Shown: piece after piece, positions 49,134 to 62,275 of the stretch
Layout of the letters: every line of letters begins with the position of its first letter
Numbering within the stretch: position 1 is the first letter of the stretch
The notes under the pieces: model-generated
Seen by the model: only the letters and a program-made list of their open reading frames with translations
Told to the model about the DNA's origin: nothing
Database searches by the model: none
DNA from: Pseudopyrenochaeta lycopersici
Lineage: Eukaryota > Ascomycota > Dothideomycetes > Pleosporales > Pseudopyrenochaetaceae
Length of the DNA: 64,000 nucleotides
NCBI GenBank assembly: GCA_003313425.1
Contig: NHZP01000037.1
Location: forward strand, 434,001-498,000
Reading direction: 5' to 3'
Translations under genes and position numbers: made by a program

Positions 49134-52100
49134 GTACCCCCCTCTTACTCTTAAGCTCCTGCGAGGGGTGTTCGTGGAGCAGTGTTGTTGCTAGTGTCAG
49201 GTTCGTGTCTTTGCGTAGTAAGGACCTTACTCTTACTCTTGCGCAGTTTCAGGTGGCTCTAAGATGTTAGGGTACCTCTTATAGAAATTAGTCACAGCTT
49301 AATTATCCTTTAGGTCTGTAGCAGGTTCCTAACTTGTCTTATTATAGCCTGTCCACTTTACTAGATATTTATGTCAGTTGCGTTGTCTGTTAAGACGCAG
49401 GTCCTCTATACTTTCGACAAAGTACTCCTCCTCCTTATCTACTATTACTAGTCTGGGCGGTATTACTTGTTAACTAGGCAAGTAGTCTAACTTAGCTGCA
49501 GCTAGTTAGAGTAGAGAGACGTAGAAAACTAGGTGTATCTTTATAGATTCGGGTAGTTTAAGTCTATACGCGTGAGAGGAGATCTTCTTAGCTACGCAGT
49601 AGGGGCCGAGATTCTTCTAGTCTAGCTTCTTTAAGGCTTATTAAGTGCGGATATTTCAAGTATTAAGCCAGACTTCGTCGCCTACTTCGTACGCAGGTGC
49701 TGGGAGGCGTTTCTTATTTGCGTGTTCCTGTTAACCAGCTTAGGCCTATATTATTTCTTCGCGGATAAACTCTATTATATTACGCATCTTCTTAATTATC
49801 TAGTTGGCGTCTCGGGCCTGTAGAGCCTAGTATAGGGCTCTCCTTATATTTAAGGGCAGTTTAAAACCTATTCCTAAGTTCTGGCCGAAGCAGGCTATTA
49901 TTAGGGATAACCTAGTTAATTCTAAGACTATATTATTAGCTTTAAATTAGGCGATAGACAAGCAGCTAACCCAGTCGGTTTGCTAATAGTTCGTATACGC
50001 GCGTAGGACCTGCTCCATTACTAAATTCACAATCTCAGTCTGGCCATTAGTTTTAGGGTGGTAGCCAGTTAAATAGCGTTAGTCGATTTTCAATTGTTTG
50101 CAGAGTTCGTTAAAGAAAGCGGAGACAAACTGTCTGCTACAGTCAGAGACAATTATATTTAGAAGGCTATAATATACCTACACGTAGTAAATAAACAGCT
50201 AGGCAACGTCTAGAGCTTCTATCTTAGCACAGGGGATTAGGTAGCAGTATTTAGATAGCTAATCAACTACTACTATAATATTAGTACATCCTTTAGATTT
50301 AGGGAGGTCAGTTGCAAAGTTAACTAATATGTCTTACTATCATCTTTTAGGTACTAGTAAAGGCTTAAGCAGGCCGTAATACTTCTCGCAAGAGGCTTTT
50401 AATCGTTAGCAGGTATAGTAGTAGGTAATGTAACAGTAGATCGTCTAGAATATGTTTAGCTAGTAGTATTCTCTTTAGAGGATTTCTAACGTCTTTCCTC
50501 GTCCTAGGTAGCCGCCTGCGGGGGAGTTATATACTGCGCGTAAGAGCTTAATAATAAGTTTGTCGTGTGTAGGGATTACTAGTCGTCCCTAGTAGTACAG
50601 GCGCTAATTTCGTTCTTTACATTCTAAGAGTAAGACTTTCTTAGATTGCTAAGTATTAGTCCTTAATAGGGCTAAGATTTCCTATATAAATAGGTTAGAG
50701 TTGTATTCTGCGTTAATAATCTCTTAGATAGAGCGTTCAGTTTCTAATAAGGAAAGATTATAGCCGCTAGAGGGTGCCTTAGATATTAGATATTTAAACA
50801 GATCTAGTTGTAGCAGTATTAGTTTACGAGCGTTGTATACCTCTTCCTAGGCGGGCTAGTCTTAGGAGCGTCGTGTTAGTGCGTTAGGTTTTTCTCCTAG
50901 CTTGCCTAGTCAATACGTAATCGTAAAGTTAAAACAGAATAAGTACTCTAACTAGTAGGCTTATTAGTAGCTTAGTTATTTTATAGTTGCGAAATACTAC
51001 AGGTTCTTATAATTACTTAATATATTAATTAGGAAGTAGGCTCCCTCCAGTTCTAGTCTCTAGTGTTCGAAGCAGCGTACGATTGCAAGTAATTCCTTAT
51101 TGTATATCTTGTAATTGCTCTTAGTAGGGTTTATTCTCTTTAAGTAATACGCGATAGGCTAGAGGACCTCTCCCTCGTCCTTCTAGGATAGGACTCCTGC
51201 TGTTACGTAGTCTAAGGCGTTAGCCTTAATAACTATAGGCAGGTTAGGGTTAAAGTAACAGAGAATTAGAGCGGTCGTAAAGGCTTATTTTAAATTATTA
51301 AATGCTTCGCAGTAAGCGTTAGTAAAGGAGAACTTAGTGTCCTTCTTTATTAGGTGTACTAGAGGTGTAACTATATATAAGAAGTTATTAATAAACCTCT
51401 AGTAGAAGTTAGCGAACCCTAGGAAAGCGCGTACGTCTTTTATATTCCTTAGGTATTCCTAGTCTTAGATAGCTTAAACCTTTCTAGGGTCTATCTTTAC
51501 TCCGCTCGTAGTAATTACGTAGCCTAGGTATATAACCTTAGATTAGTAGAACTCGCACTTATTAACGTTAAGTTATAATCTAGCTTCTTATAAGGCTCTA
51601 AGGACAGATTAGATATATTCTTAGTACTCCTGCAGGTTCTTACTATAGATTAAGATATTATTAAGGTAGGCGGTATAGAAAATGTCTAGGTATAGACGTA
51701 GGACGTTATTTACGAAGTATTAGAACGTGTTTAGCGCGTTAGCTAAGCCGAAGGGCATACCAAGGTACTTAAACATGCCGTATCTCGTACGGAAGGTAGT
51801 TAGCTATTCGTCTCCTTCTATAATACAGAGGCGGTTAAAGGCAGCGATAATATTAAGCTTTATATAGTACTTAGCTTTACTAAGTTAGTTTAGGGTTTCC
51901 TAGATTAGTAGTATTAGGTATTAGTTCTTAATAGTAATAGTATTAAGGCCTTAGTAGTCTACACAGAATTAAAGGCCTCCTCCTAGTTTCTTAATAAAGA
52001 TAACAGGTAAGGCGACAGGAGATAAGTTAGCTTAGATAAAGCCTTTTAAGAGGTTATCTTTAAGGTATTTACGTAATATAAGTAGCTTATTCTAGGACAT

Positions 52101-54054
52101 ACTGTACAGTAGCCTAAGGTTAAGTTGTTTACCTTCCTTAAGGTTAATCTTATAATTGTATAGCTATCTTTTAGGTAGCTAATCTAACTCTTGTCGCGAA
52201 AAGACTATAAGCAGATTATGATATTCAGCGGGCACCTTAGTAGCTAGGTTAGTGTAGGTCTTAGGAGTAAGGGCTTTATTAATATTAGTAATTAATACTG
52301 CGAATATTTTATAGTCTTACTTCTTAGCTAGGCGAATAAGTAGTTCAGCTCTAATGCAGTATATGTCTAGGTTAGGTTAAGATAAGAGGTTAGGTTCTTC
52401 TTCTCTGTTAGGTCTTAAAGCAGGAGTCTCTAGGGACTCTTCTACAGGTTCTTTTAGTTAGCGATTTATCTTAAGTAACTAGTAGTTATATTAGTGTTAG
52501 ATAGTTAGGTTTAGGCAAGTAGGCCTAGAGTAACTAGTGTAGACTAGTACACTAGCTAAGGCTTTAGTCTTTAGTGGGTTCGTGTTATAGTTCTTACGTA
52601 GGCAGCGTTTAGTACACTATTAAGCATTAAACTTTAGCTATTCGTGCTTATAATCTACGCTAATCTTATGCTTATACATCTAAGGTTAGCTAAGGATTAT
52701 ATTATAACAGCCTGTGTTTATAACGTATAGGTACAGGTTCTCTATATTGTTTCCGTGGCGGAGGGTTAGGTTAACAGTGTAAGAGACTTCTCTACTATTA
52801 AGTATAGTTCTAGTAAATCTAGTTAGGTATATAACGTAAGGCAGCGGTGTTTAATTTAGTTTTAGGTTACGCGTAAGATCTTTATAGATATAACTAATAC
52901 TAGTTACTCTAGTATTAATAAGGGCTTTTAGGTTACTCTTTATAGGGCCTTGTTAGATTAAGCAGAGTATAGTTATACTATATTTCTATAAGTCTTAACA
53001 GGGCGTAGCCTAGAGTTTAGCAGAGATTTAGTAAGTACGCAGTCCTAAGGAGCGACTTATCCTTAGGACGAGGCTTTTCCCTTGCGAGAGTAGGAATGAG
53101 CTGCTTTACGTCCGTAAGATTGTCTTAAGCTACTAGTTAAGGTTAAGGATCCGCGACTCTAAAGGCTTTTCAGTGACTGCGGATAATAACTATTTATGCG
53201 TAGTTAGGGCAGGGGAACAGAGTAGTAACAGGAGATATAATCTTTAGAGTTGCATTTAAAACAGCGTCCTTCTTTAATCTGTTTTTAACGCTCCGCAGAA
53301 CTAACAGGTGCGTAGTTAGTAACGTTAATCTCTATTTCTGTTAGACACTAGCGTTATTTAGGTTAAGACAGCAGGTAACGCAAATTATTATTATATAACG
53401 TAATTAGGTTCGTATAATTATTTAGGGACTAAGGGATTAGTACGCTAACTATAACTCTTCTTAAATTATTAGAGAGAGAGCGGCAGAGTTAGTTAATCTA
53501 GGCTCCTTTGTTTAGGTTAGTATTAGCTACTAGCCTTCTAAAATCTGCGAAGTAGGACAGGAAGTTCTTCTTTCCCTATTGTAAGTTATCTAATTAGCTC
53601 CACGTAGTAAGTTCTTAGTTTAGATCTCTGTAGGTAGCGTTAAGGAATCTAATAAGTTAATCTACAGTTATAATATCTTTATCTATAAGAGGGTCTACTA
53701 GTGTAGTAGGGTCGCGCTTAAGACAAAAGTGTGCGTAGATTAGGCAGGCTTCTTTATTTACGAATTAATCAGCGTTTCCTTTTAACTTATATTGCAGTTT
53801 TATTAGGAAGAGTAGGAGGTCCTTCTTCCTTCTACTAAACGCAGGTAGGTTAGGGAGTTATTCTAATTTTAGCCTAATTACAGGGAGTTTAGAAAGAGAG
53901 GTTTAGGTTATAGGTAGGGTAAGAGTTATAGGAGAGGATCTATCGCTAGATAATGTCTCTTTGTTACCTAGTTAGCTCTCAGCTTTAGTTATTATAATAG
54001 CTAGGGCAGTAGCAGACTTTATCTTAATTACCTTAAGTTCTTAGCGTAGAGTCG

Positions 54055-54279
54055 TGTCAGATACAAGATGGGTGCCCAGAAAGAGTATGCTGTTAGATCT
54101 ATAGCACAGCAGCGAGCGTACGCGATACTGCATTGTAGCACATAGCTCAGGTGTAACCACTTAGCACACACACTACATAAAAAGGACAAAAAAAAATAGA
54201 AAAGAACTCAGACAGCATTAATACAATAAAATAAAAACCTATTAACATACCTTATCGCATTTAAGTATTCTATCTAATA
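54055..54279 (+). repeat. 5' LTR of Copia C2
   Basis: 225 bp, starts TGTCAGATAC. Its last bases are mutated to CTAATA where the other copies have CTGACA. Confidence 0.92.
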
Positions 54280-57200
54280 ATTAAGAGTCTTACTGTCTTA
54301 ATTACACTCTAAAACAATGTTGCTGTTAATAATGCGAGAACTAACCGTAATCCTAATAGACTACACGACGTACACGCTATAGCTGTAACAGCTAGAAACG
54401 CGATACGTCTCCCTTAACGTGTGGGAATAGATAGATCCTACTCAGAATATTCCTCTAAAAACGAAACTAAGAATCCTAACTAAGCTAGATATTACGAAGT
54501 ATAAGAGAAAGATAACGCTTAGTAATAATAATAACAGGGCACCTCTGCGACTAGAGGCCCCGTCCGAGCTCTTAACAAACGGCCTTAAGGCGTGGAAGGA
54601 GGACACTAACTTCTATAAACTCCGCCTTGAGTTATATAAGATAGTAGACAGAGACTATCGCGGAGAACGGGCGAATATAGATAAAGTGGTGGTATATATC
54701 TAACAATCTGTATTACTCTACCTCATAAAGAACTGCTGTAAGCTAGGTAAACTAATTCAAACGTGGCTTATTAGCCTGAAATAAATAGTCAGAATAGACG
54801 CTAAAGAAGAACGGTTGCGAGCACGTTACTAATACCTAGCCGCACTTAAACCAATAAGACAGCCCAGGAGTTAGGACACCTAGCTCTTAGAATACAACTA
54901 CGCTGTAACGAACGCGGAGACTAAAGAAGTTACTAAAATATAGAATATATAAGATATTGTATAAGACTTTCTTATCTTAGTTATAAAGATAGCGCTAACC
55001 TAGGTAACGATATTCTAGGACTATAGTCGGCGAGAATAAAATATAACTTGCAAAGAAATAATAAAACGCTTCTAAGAATATATAAGTAAGTACTACCCTT
55101 TAAAGGGGAAGCAGTAGAGGGGCGCCTCTACTGTAGGGAACACCTTATTTCTCGCTGCTAGTAGTAAATCTACCCTAGGCACTAATAGGGACGCCTCTTA
55201 CGTTACTAATAGCGCACTATCTACTCTAACTATACAGGGGAGTTAGAGAAGACCTTATTAAAAACAAACTTTTAGTTAAAATACTATATCTAAGCAGTCC
55301 CTAATAGGGGATACAGCAGCAGCTAAAGGAGTAAAATGCCCTGCTTATAAATAACGCTATAGACTAGAGAATTGTTACTATGTCTATATAAATAAAGCAC
55401 TAGAGTAGTTTACACCTCGCTTAGGAATCGCAGCGATAGTAAGGCACTAACTAGAATATAACGCTGACCTGCAAGAATAGCTTAGGAGCGGGAAAAGAGT
55501 TCGTATAAAAATACTAACTATTAAAACGTTAACGTCTTAGATACCTAAAATGTCTACAGAGTAACTAGAGGGACAGAAGATTTTAATAATTAATGCTACC
55601 TTAACTACTGTATTATTTTAAGCAGAAGCTTCAGACTATCTACTAAAGCACTTATTTATTTTAGACTTAGGATCTATAATATACATCACGAACAATTATA
55701 ACTAAGTCTAAGACCTCCGTCCGCCTATAGCTGTAGACTGTATTTAGGCTAGAAATACACGGATCTAGATATAAGGATATAGATTAGTCCTGCTTAACCT
55801 TATCAGACTAAACAGGCTGACTAAACTTGAACTGCGTAACGTAGCCTAGTGTCTAGACATCCTGTGTAATTTGGTCTCTTTTAGACTACTTAGATAGTAA
55901 GGAATGTAGTAGGAAAACTAGAGTGACCCCACTACTCTAAAGAGACAGGATAACACTATAATTATATACCTAAAGGAGGCACATAGCTAATAGATACTTA
56001 AGTATTAGGATAAGGGCGAAGCCGCCTTCTTTACGAAAGTAATTAACTCCCGCACTAAGCAATCAGCACAAAAGGCTGACGCTATGCAGTAGCATAGGCG
56101 AATAGGATACCTAGGACTAGCAGCAATTAAGCACTTAGTCTAATAATCTAAGGGGGTGCGCATTAAAGGAATTACTACTATATAATATAACGTATGTAGA
56201 AGAGCTAAGACTAGACGCTAGATAAGACGCATACTCTAAGTAAATAACTAAGGCCCTAGGGAAAGACTCGCTATTAACTTCTACACGTACGAGGAAGAGA
56301 GTTTAATAAAAGAGAAGAGTTAGATGCTAGTTACTAATCAGTACTCTGGTTTTATATGGGATTTCTACTTTAAGGATAATTAACTTAGAAAGTCTATTAT
56401 CGGGTTTCTAGATATTATTATCTGCTTCCTAAAGAAGCAGTATAATATTACAGTTAAGGTTATTAAATGCGACAGAGAGATCGCGACTACTAAACCCGAA
56501 GTTTTAAGATAGTATACTGCGCGCTTAATTTGATTAGAGCCCTCTGCCCTATACACTTAATCCTAGAACGGTAGAGCTGAACGCTTAGGGGGTGTAGTAA
56601 AAGATAAATTGCGCATGATACAATTAGACGCAAACCTACTATAGGAACTGTGGCTAGAGATTATACAAGCAGCAGTGTACCTATATAATTGAACGCTAAA
56701 CTACTTAAACGCCTAGAAGTTACCCTACAAAGTTTTCTTTACTACAGCAGCCCTGTATAATAGCATAATTACCTCCCTGCGGAAACTAAATTAAGCCTAT
56801 CTTAAGGTATACAGTTGTAAGGCATTCGCTCTTACTAATAATACACTTTAAGGCAAATTACGACTCTAACGTCTTAACCCTAGAGTATAGATAGGATACC
56901 TTATTAGATACTAATCCTCTAATATCTATAGAATCTAGATTCTATCTATAGCTAAAGTAATTAGCACTTAAGATGTAGTGTTTAATAAAGAATTACTATT
57001 TAACGGGAAGACAGAAGACCTTATAGATAACCTTATGCACAGCACGTTAAATAAGATAGCTGCATAGATAAGGACAGTTAAACTGCCAGAACTAACCTAT
57101 GAGGAACCAGAGACCCAAACGTTCTATGAAGACGACACCATTTAAGACTCTAAAACAACCTAGTAAGATAACTAACTAGGTTACTATTAAGGGAGGAAGA

Positions 57201-59174
57201 TTAACTACACCTACCCCTCTCCACTAACTACTCCGCCGCCAGTAGCTCTGCTTACGTAACTGTTATCTAGCGAGCATTAAGGAGATAGCTAAATAATATC
57301 TAGCTTATTAAAAACAATTCCTTAGGAAGCAGCCTTTATAGCGGGCACCTAAGCAGGGCACGTTAGAACCTACAATAGGAAGATAATTGACAAGGCCTAG
57401 ATAAAGCAAATGTTAGCCTAAGGATTAAAGCTATATTAAAGCGAGTTACTGCTGCTGCTAACTTCTTATATAGGAATTAAGAAACATCCTCTCTATAAAT
57501 AGTTTAAGGAAGCTAAGAAAGAGCACCTTAAAAGCTATTATAAGATAAAATTATAGTCTAAAGTGCTAATAAAGAAGATTAAACTAATAGGATAATAGAT
57601 CCTTAATTATATGTAGGTGTATACCTATAAACTAGATAAGAACTATTACTTGCTAAAGTATAAGGCGCGACTTGTCGTCTGAGGTAACTAACAAAGGAAT
57701 ATTACCTTATAAGATACTTACGCAGCTACTCTTACTAGCTGTTTATTCTGAATGCTGATAGCAGTAGCAGCTTACTATAATCTAGAGCTTAAGCAATACA
57801 ATATTATGAACGCCTTTATCCACGCAACTATAGATTAAGAAGTATACATAAGAATGCCCTACGGCTACCAAAAGCCTAGAATAATACTCTAGGTAAATAA
57901 GGCTTTATACAGTCTTTAGATCTCCCCTCTCCTCTAGCAAAAGGAATTTATATTAACCCTTAAGAAACTTAGCTTTTAGAACGTCCCTTACGAGCTATAC
58001 TGCCTAATTAAGGACAGAATTATTATATTCTTCTATATTAACAATATTATTCTTACATATAGTAAGCAGAAGGAGACTAAAGCCTAACAAGCGATTTAAC
58101 ATCTTAGAGATAAGTACTCTATTATAGGTAGAGATAATCTTTAATAGTTTCTTAGAGTTAAAGTTATTAGGAACTAAGAGCAGCGCAAGATCTAGCTATT
58201 ACAAGCGGCATACGCGGACAAGATTAGCCGCTTAGTTAACAGAAAAGACATCTAACATAACACTCTAATGGCAGCTATTAAACTAAAGCCCTAAGACGGC
58301 CTAGCAACTCTATTAGAAATTAATAAGTACTAACGCAAGATTAGATCTCTACTATATGCAGCTGTTACAACCTAACTAGACATCGCCTTTGCAACATTAA
58401 GACCAGCCTGATTCCTTATGAACCCTAGTACTAAGCACCATACAGCAGCTAACTGAGTTCTCCTTTACCTCCAAAGCACTAAATCAAGATCCCTTAAGCT
58501 TAGTGGAGATGACTGTCTTAAAGTAGCAAGCGATGCCTCGTTTATAGATAACACAATTAATAGAAAAAGCTCGCAGGGATACATAATTAAGTTATTCGGC
58601 GGTTTAATTGCTTAGAAAGCAAGTAAGCAAGATACAGTCATAACATTAACTATAGAAGCTGAGCTTCTTGCGCTATTATAAGTAGCAAAAGAAGCTATAT
58701 TTATATCACGACTACTTAAGGAACTGTAAATTAATCTGCCTAAGGACATAATTACGATATAATGTAATAATACTTAAACTATCTAGCTAATTAATAATAA
58801 AGTCTTACAGCTGTAAACCAAGCTCTGGCATGTGGACATTCATAATTATTGGCTGAGACAGGAGGTGTTAAGAAGAAGTATTCGGGTTATCTATGTCCAA
58901 TTAGCTGACATGCTAGCTAATAGCTTTACAAAGGCGTTGCTAGCTAATAAATAGATATAGTTTCTAAGCTAAATAGGCCTTGTAGAGCTCGCAGGAAGCA
59001 GAGAAATAATAGCAGCACGCCTTAAAGAGATCTAAAGCTAAATTGAGAAGCTAGAGATCGAACAAGCGTAGCTAGACGGCGATTAATACTCCCTGTACAC
59101 GACCTCTAGATTCACTAGAAGATAACAGAAGTAGTTCTTATCTAGCTTAAAATGGTTTCTAAGCTGAGGGGGTG

Positions 59175-59398
59175 TGTTAGATACAAGATGGGTGCCCGGA
59201 AAGAGTATGCTGTTAGATCTATAGCACAGTAGCGAGCGTACGCGATACTGCATTGTAGCACATAGCTCGGGTGTAACTACTTAGCACATATACTATATAA
59301 AAAGGACAAAAAAAATAGAAAAGAACTTAGACAGCATTAATATAATAAAATAAAAACCCATCAACATACCTTATCGCATTTGAGCATTCTATCTGACA
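59175..59398 (+). repeat. 3' LTR of Copia C2
   Basis: 224 bp, preceded by the purine tract AAGCTGAGGGGG and ending CTGACA before AGTCG. Confidence 0.93.
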
Positions 59399-59570
59399 AG
59401 TCGCTATCTCTTCGTAATAGCAGGCTTCCTGCTTAGACAGAGAGGCCTGTAAGGCTTTATTTCTAGCTTTTAACGCTTTGCTACTAACCCTTAGTTCCTG
59501 CAGCTATTATAGGATAAGCTAAAATAGATCTATATTTTCTTAAGAGGCTATAGTAAATAACGTAACGTAA

Positions 59571-59792
59571 TATTAGGAGAGGCTACGAGTAGGGATTTCA
59601 ACGCTTAACTAATAGCTTAATTATTATACTACGTACAATCTTAGGTGTAATATAAGACGTTGCGTAAAGAAGAGAAGAGAACAGAAACTCAGGTGCAGAA
59701 GAATACTCAGGGCCTAGGCCTGTGCTCGAGCTCAGGCCTCGACAGGGCTAGCCAATTCAGGTGTTGCGGGAACCACGGTGGTTACCGTGACA
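59571..59792 (-). repeat. LTR of Gypsy B (right, 5' in pol orientation)
   Basis: 222 bp; first bases mutated (TATTAGGAG versus TGTCACGAG). Followed by CTTCG. Confidence 0.9.
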
Positions 59793-60015
59793 CTTCGCTA
59801 CTATCGCACCGGGAAAGGACTCCTTAATCTCCTCTGCCCCCTTTTCTTACTAGCTCGTACAAGTTAGCAGCTAGAGGAGCACGTTCCTCTTCACTCGTAC
59901 GAACATATATATATATCCTCTAAGGATACCTGTAACCTCTTCTCTATCTTTCTCCTTCTGTAGTATAGGACAAATGCACACTCGTTAGTTAGGCCTCTTC
60001 GCCCATAACAGTTAC

Positions 60016-60700
60016 TATCCTCTTTAAGTATAAAGTCGTCTCCTTATTTAAGCTAAAGCTTAACTACAGGCTTAAGGATCTAATTAATATAGGCGTATTA
60101 TATTATCTTACTATTAGTGTTACTTGGGATCTCGTAGAAGGTAAGAGCTAACTTAAAGTTATAGCTAATAGCTACCTAGGCATGCACTTTCTTAAGGTTA
60201 TACTTATAGTTATCTTACTCCTACTTATCTTATTACTAGATATAATTACTATAGTAGTATTCTTCTAGCATATAGATAATATAGATACTACCTTAAGGGC
60301 TAAGAGCCTAGTATACCTTATTAGAGAACCTAATATAATACTAGTCTATAGCATTAGAGTAGCATTATAGCATAATAAAGGCCTAACTTAGGATTTTCTA
60401 GCAGTAGCTATACTATTATTAACCTATCTCTTCTAGTATATAATATACTTAGAGTAGCTTATAGTATTACTTATAGTATAAGAGATTATACGTGCTAAGA
60501 CTCCTTTAATACTAGCCTTAAATCCTAGCTTAAGCTATAATAGCTTTCTTACTTTAAAACTTACCTCTTTTATAATCCTATCTATCTCCTTAAGCTATCT
60601 ATTTAAGATAAGTAAAGGCCTACTACAGTGCCTTCTATTAATACTACCTAGTAAGATTATTACTTAACCTTGTCGTTTAGAGACTCTATTAAATCTAAAT
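60016..60700. other. Unidentified RIP-degraded relic
   Basis: Continuation of the host sequence of the nested block. The + strand, stops read as Gln, gives long stretches without frameshift (for example 60300-60700), which hints at a former coding element, but I recognise no family. Confidence 0.4.
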
Positions 60701-61222
60701 ACGTCTGCTTTTAAGTGTGGAATGCCACGGGCCTCTATGTACTTAATCGCCCCCCGAACCCGGCTTTTTTTAGGCGTATTATAAGAATCACCATTGTCCC
60801 AGTCTGTTATGAAGAGGAGGAGAAAAAATAATATGTAGAGCGTTGGTGGTGTGGCTGCAAAGTTAGTCGACAGAGCACTTGGGTTTCAATTTTGGTGGGG
60901 CACGGACGCGCGGTGCGGCCTTTTTTTGCGCCCGCGTGGTAGCATTGTAACCTAGCATATTCAATGCCGAGACGAGGACCCCCGCACGCGGGTGACAAAA
61001 AAGCCCGCACCGCGAGTCCGTGCCCCACCAAAACACAAAACTAAGCGCTCTGCAACTCAACTTTGCAGCCGCGCTACTAATGCTATAGTTATTTTTTTAG
61101 CTTATTTTTCTTATAGCGGACTGGGGTAACCGTATTCCTCATGATACGCCGAAAAGAGCCCGGGTTCGGGGGGCAATTAAGTACATGGAGGCGCACGGTA
61201 TCCCTTACTCAAAAGTAGACGT
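60701..61222. mobile_element. Outer MITE (long inverted-repeat element)
   Basis: The left arm (60701 to about 60812) and right arm (about 61103 to 61222) are inverted repeats of roughly 110 bp, containing ATGTACTTAATCGCCCCCCG on the left and its reverse complement, with one change, on the right. Termini begin ACGTCT. The core is occupied by a second palindromic element. Target duplication was not resolved. Confidence 0.75.
60851..61073. mobile_element. Inner MITE nested in the outer one
   Basis: About 223 bp made of two inverted arms of roughly 95 bp: GGCTGCAAAGTT...TTTTGGTGGGGCACGGAC on the left and the reverse complement on the right. GC-rich, scarcely RIP-mutated. A fragment of the same arm is at about 47041. 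Confidence 0.75.
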
Positions 61223-61264
61223 CTTCTACTTTAACGGATGTTGCAGACAGCGCACCGTGACATA

Positions 61265-61445
61265 TTGTACCGTACGCTTACGTGCGCGCTACTCACGTGC
61301 ACACAGCTCAAGTACGCTACCCCCTGCGGTGGACTGTGCTCAGTTCCTTTCTATATAGCTAGCTCTTGCAAGCCTCCTAAATAAAACAGTAGTCCACCTT
61401 ATAGATTACCTAGGTAACTGTTGCTAAGCCCTCCCTTTTCCTCTA
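61265..61445. repeat. Second, mutated copy of the CACGTG/TATA unit
   Basis: Parallels 40080-40290: one CACGTG at 61294, then GTGCTCAG, CTATATAGCTAG and GGTAACTGTTGC in the same order and spacing, with mostly C-to-T/G-to-A changes. Confidence 0.6.
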
Positions 61446-61803
61446 TAATAGAGTATCTAAGCGACAAGGCTAGGCTATAATGCCAGTAAATAGGCTAGCA
61501 GGCTAAGCTTAGTAGTATATTCCCTTGGCGTGTTAATAAGCGAAACATAGCACTGTAAATTGCAGATATTACAGTTACAGAGCGTAAAGGCATAAAAAGA
61601 ATCCCTAAATATTATATTATACACCCGTAATTATATTATACACCTGGAAAAAAAAACCTAGAGCTTATTATCCTCCTCCTCCTCTACTAACTCCTCTAAA
61701 TTATCTGCTAAATTGCAGAGTAAGCAGATAACGCGGCGCAGAGCTAAAACCGTTAATACAGTATTAAGGTAGTAAAAGGAAGGAAAACGTACTGCGACGG
61801 CGA

Positions 61804-61913
61804 GAAACAGAAGCGGCAGCAGCAGCAGCACTAGGAGAGGAGGCAGCGGCAGCGGCAGTAGCGGCGGCACAGCGGGAGGTAACGCAGCAGGACTGAGGCA
61901 CAGGAGCGGCGGC

Positions 61914-61945
<32 letters not shown>

Positions 61946-61960
61946 CGGGGGCGGGGACAC
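61804..61960. repeat. AGC/AGT/GGC trinucleotide arrays
   Basis: Runs of (GCA)n, (GGC)n and a perfect run of AGT units at 61915-61945. On the minus strand this gives poly-Leu/Pro stretches, almost certainly an artefact; on the + strand it would give poly-Ser/Ala/Gln-like tracts. Confidence 0.7.
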
Positions 61961-62214
61961 TAGCAATATAGGCTAGGACAGCCTTATAATTTAAAGTGCA
62001 GCCTAAAAAGTAGTTAATAATATAGTAAAACAGCTGCGTATTATAATACTAACTAGTAAAGTTAACTAACTAACTAGGCCGCAAATCTACGCAGTAGAGG
62101 CGGTAGAGGGCGGCGAGGGCGCGGGCGCGGGTAGACAGAGAGGGGGCTATAGCACTGTTAACAACTACAAATACTGCGAAAACAGTAAACAAATTACGCT
62201 AGGAGGTAGGGTGG

Positions 62215-62275
62215 GCGGCAGCGGCAGTAGCAGTAGCAGTAGCAGTAGTAGTAGTAGCAGCGGCGGCGGCGACAG
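62215..62275. repeat. Second AGC/AGT trinucleotide array
   Basis: GGCAGCGGCAGTAGCAGTAG-type repeats followed by GGC units, 270 bp after the first array and of the same make-up. Confidence 0.7.

Larger units (their letters stand above)
54055..59398 (+). mobile_element. Copia retrotransposon C2, full length, RIP-degraded
   Basis: 5,344 bp, LTRs 54055-54279 and 59175-59398 (TGTCAG/TGTTAG...CTGACA), target duplication AGTCG at 54050-54054 and 59399-59403. The + strand reading shows a gag zinc-finger remnant (CPAYK-RYRLENCYYVY) near 55338-55390, a protease motif decayed to LDLGS near 55665, GAG-pre-integrase near 56085, integrase, RT with a YINNI remnant near 58035 and RNase H. The order integrase before RT defines Copia. 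Inserted into Gypsy B. Confidence 0.94.
48912..59792 (-). mobile_element. Gypsy retrotransposon B, interrupted by Copia C2
   Basis: LTRs of 222 bp at 48912-49133 and 59571-59792 (TGTCACGAG...GTGACA) with target duplication CTTCG (48907-48911, 59793-59797). Pol reads on the minus strand. Purine tract AAGAGTAAGAGGGGGG abuts the left LTR. The integrase end shows [10 protein letters not shown] near 50075-50030; RT lies around 51000-52050; a gag zinc knuckle CFKCNSKDYISC (His changed to Tyr) is near 53270-53230. Excluding Copia C2 the element is about 5.5 kb. It inserted into the solo LTR of family A. Confidence 0.92.
48875..60010 (+). repeat. Solo LTR of Gypsy family A, interrupted by Gypsy B
   Basis: The LTR is in two pieces, 48875-48911 and 59798-60010. 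Without the insertion it is exactly 250 bp, the same as the LTRs of element A at 28142 and 34621. It is flanked by its own duplication GTTAC (48870-48874, 60011-60015), the mark of LTR-LTR recombination that removed the interior. Confidence 0.93.

Noticed and set aside
60807..61060. 74- and 65-codon minus frames
   Set aside because: Translations of the inner MITE arms.
61658..61966. Poly-Leu/Pro minus-strand frame, possible membrane protein
   Set aside because: Produced by the trinucleotide arrays; no start context and no homology signal.
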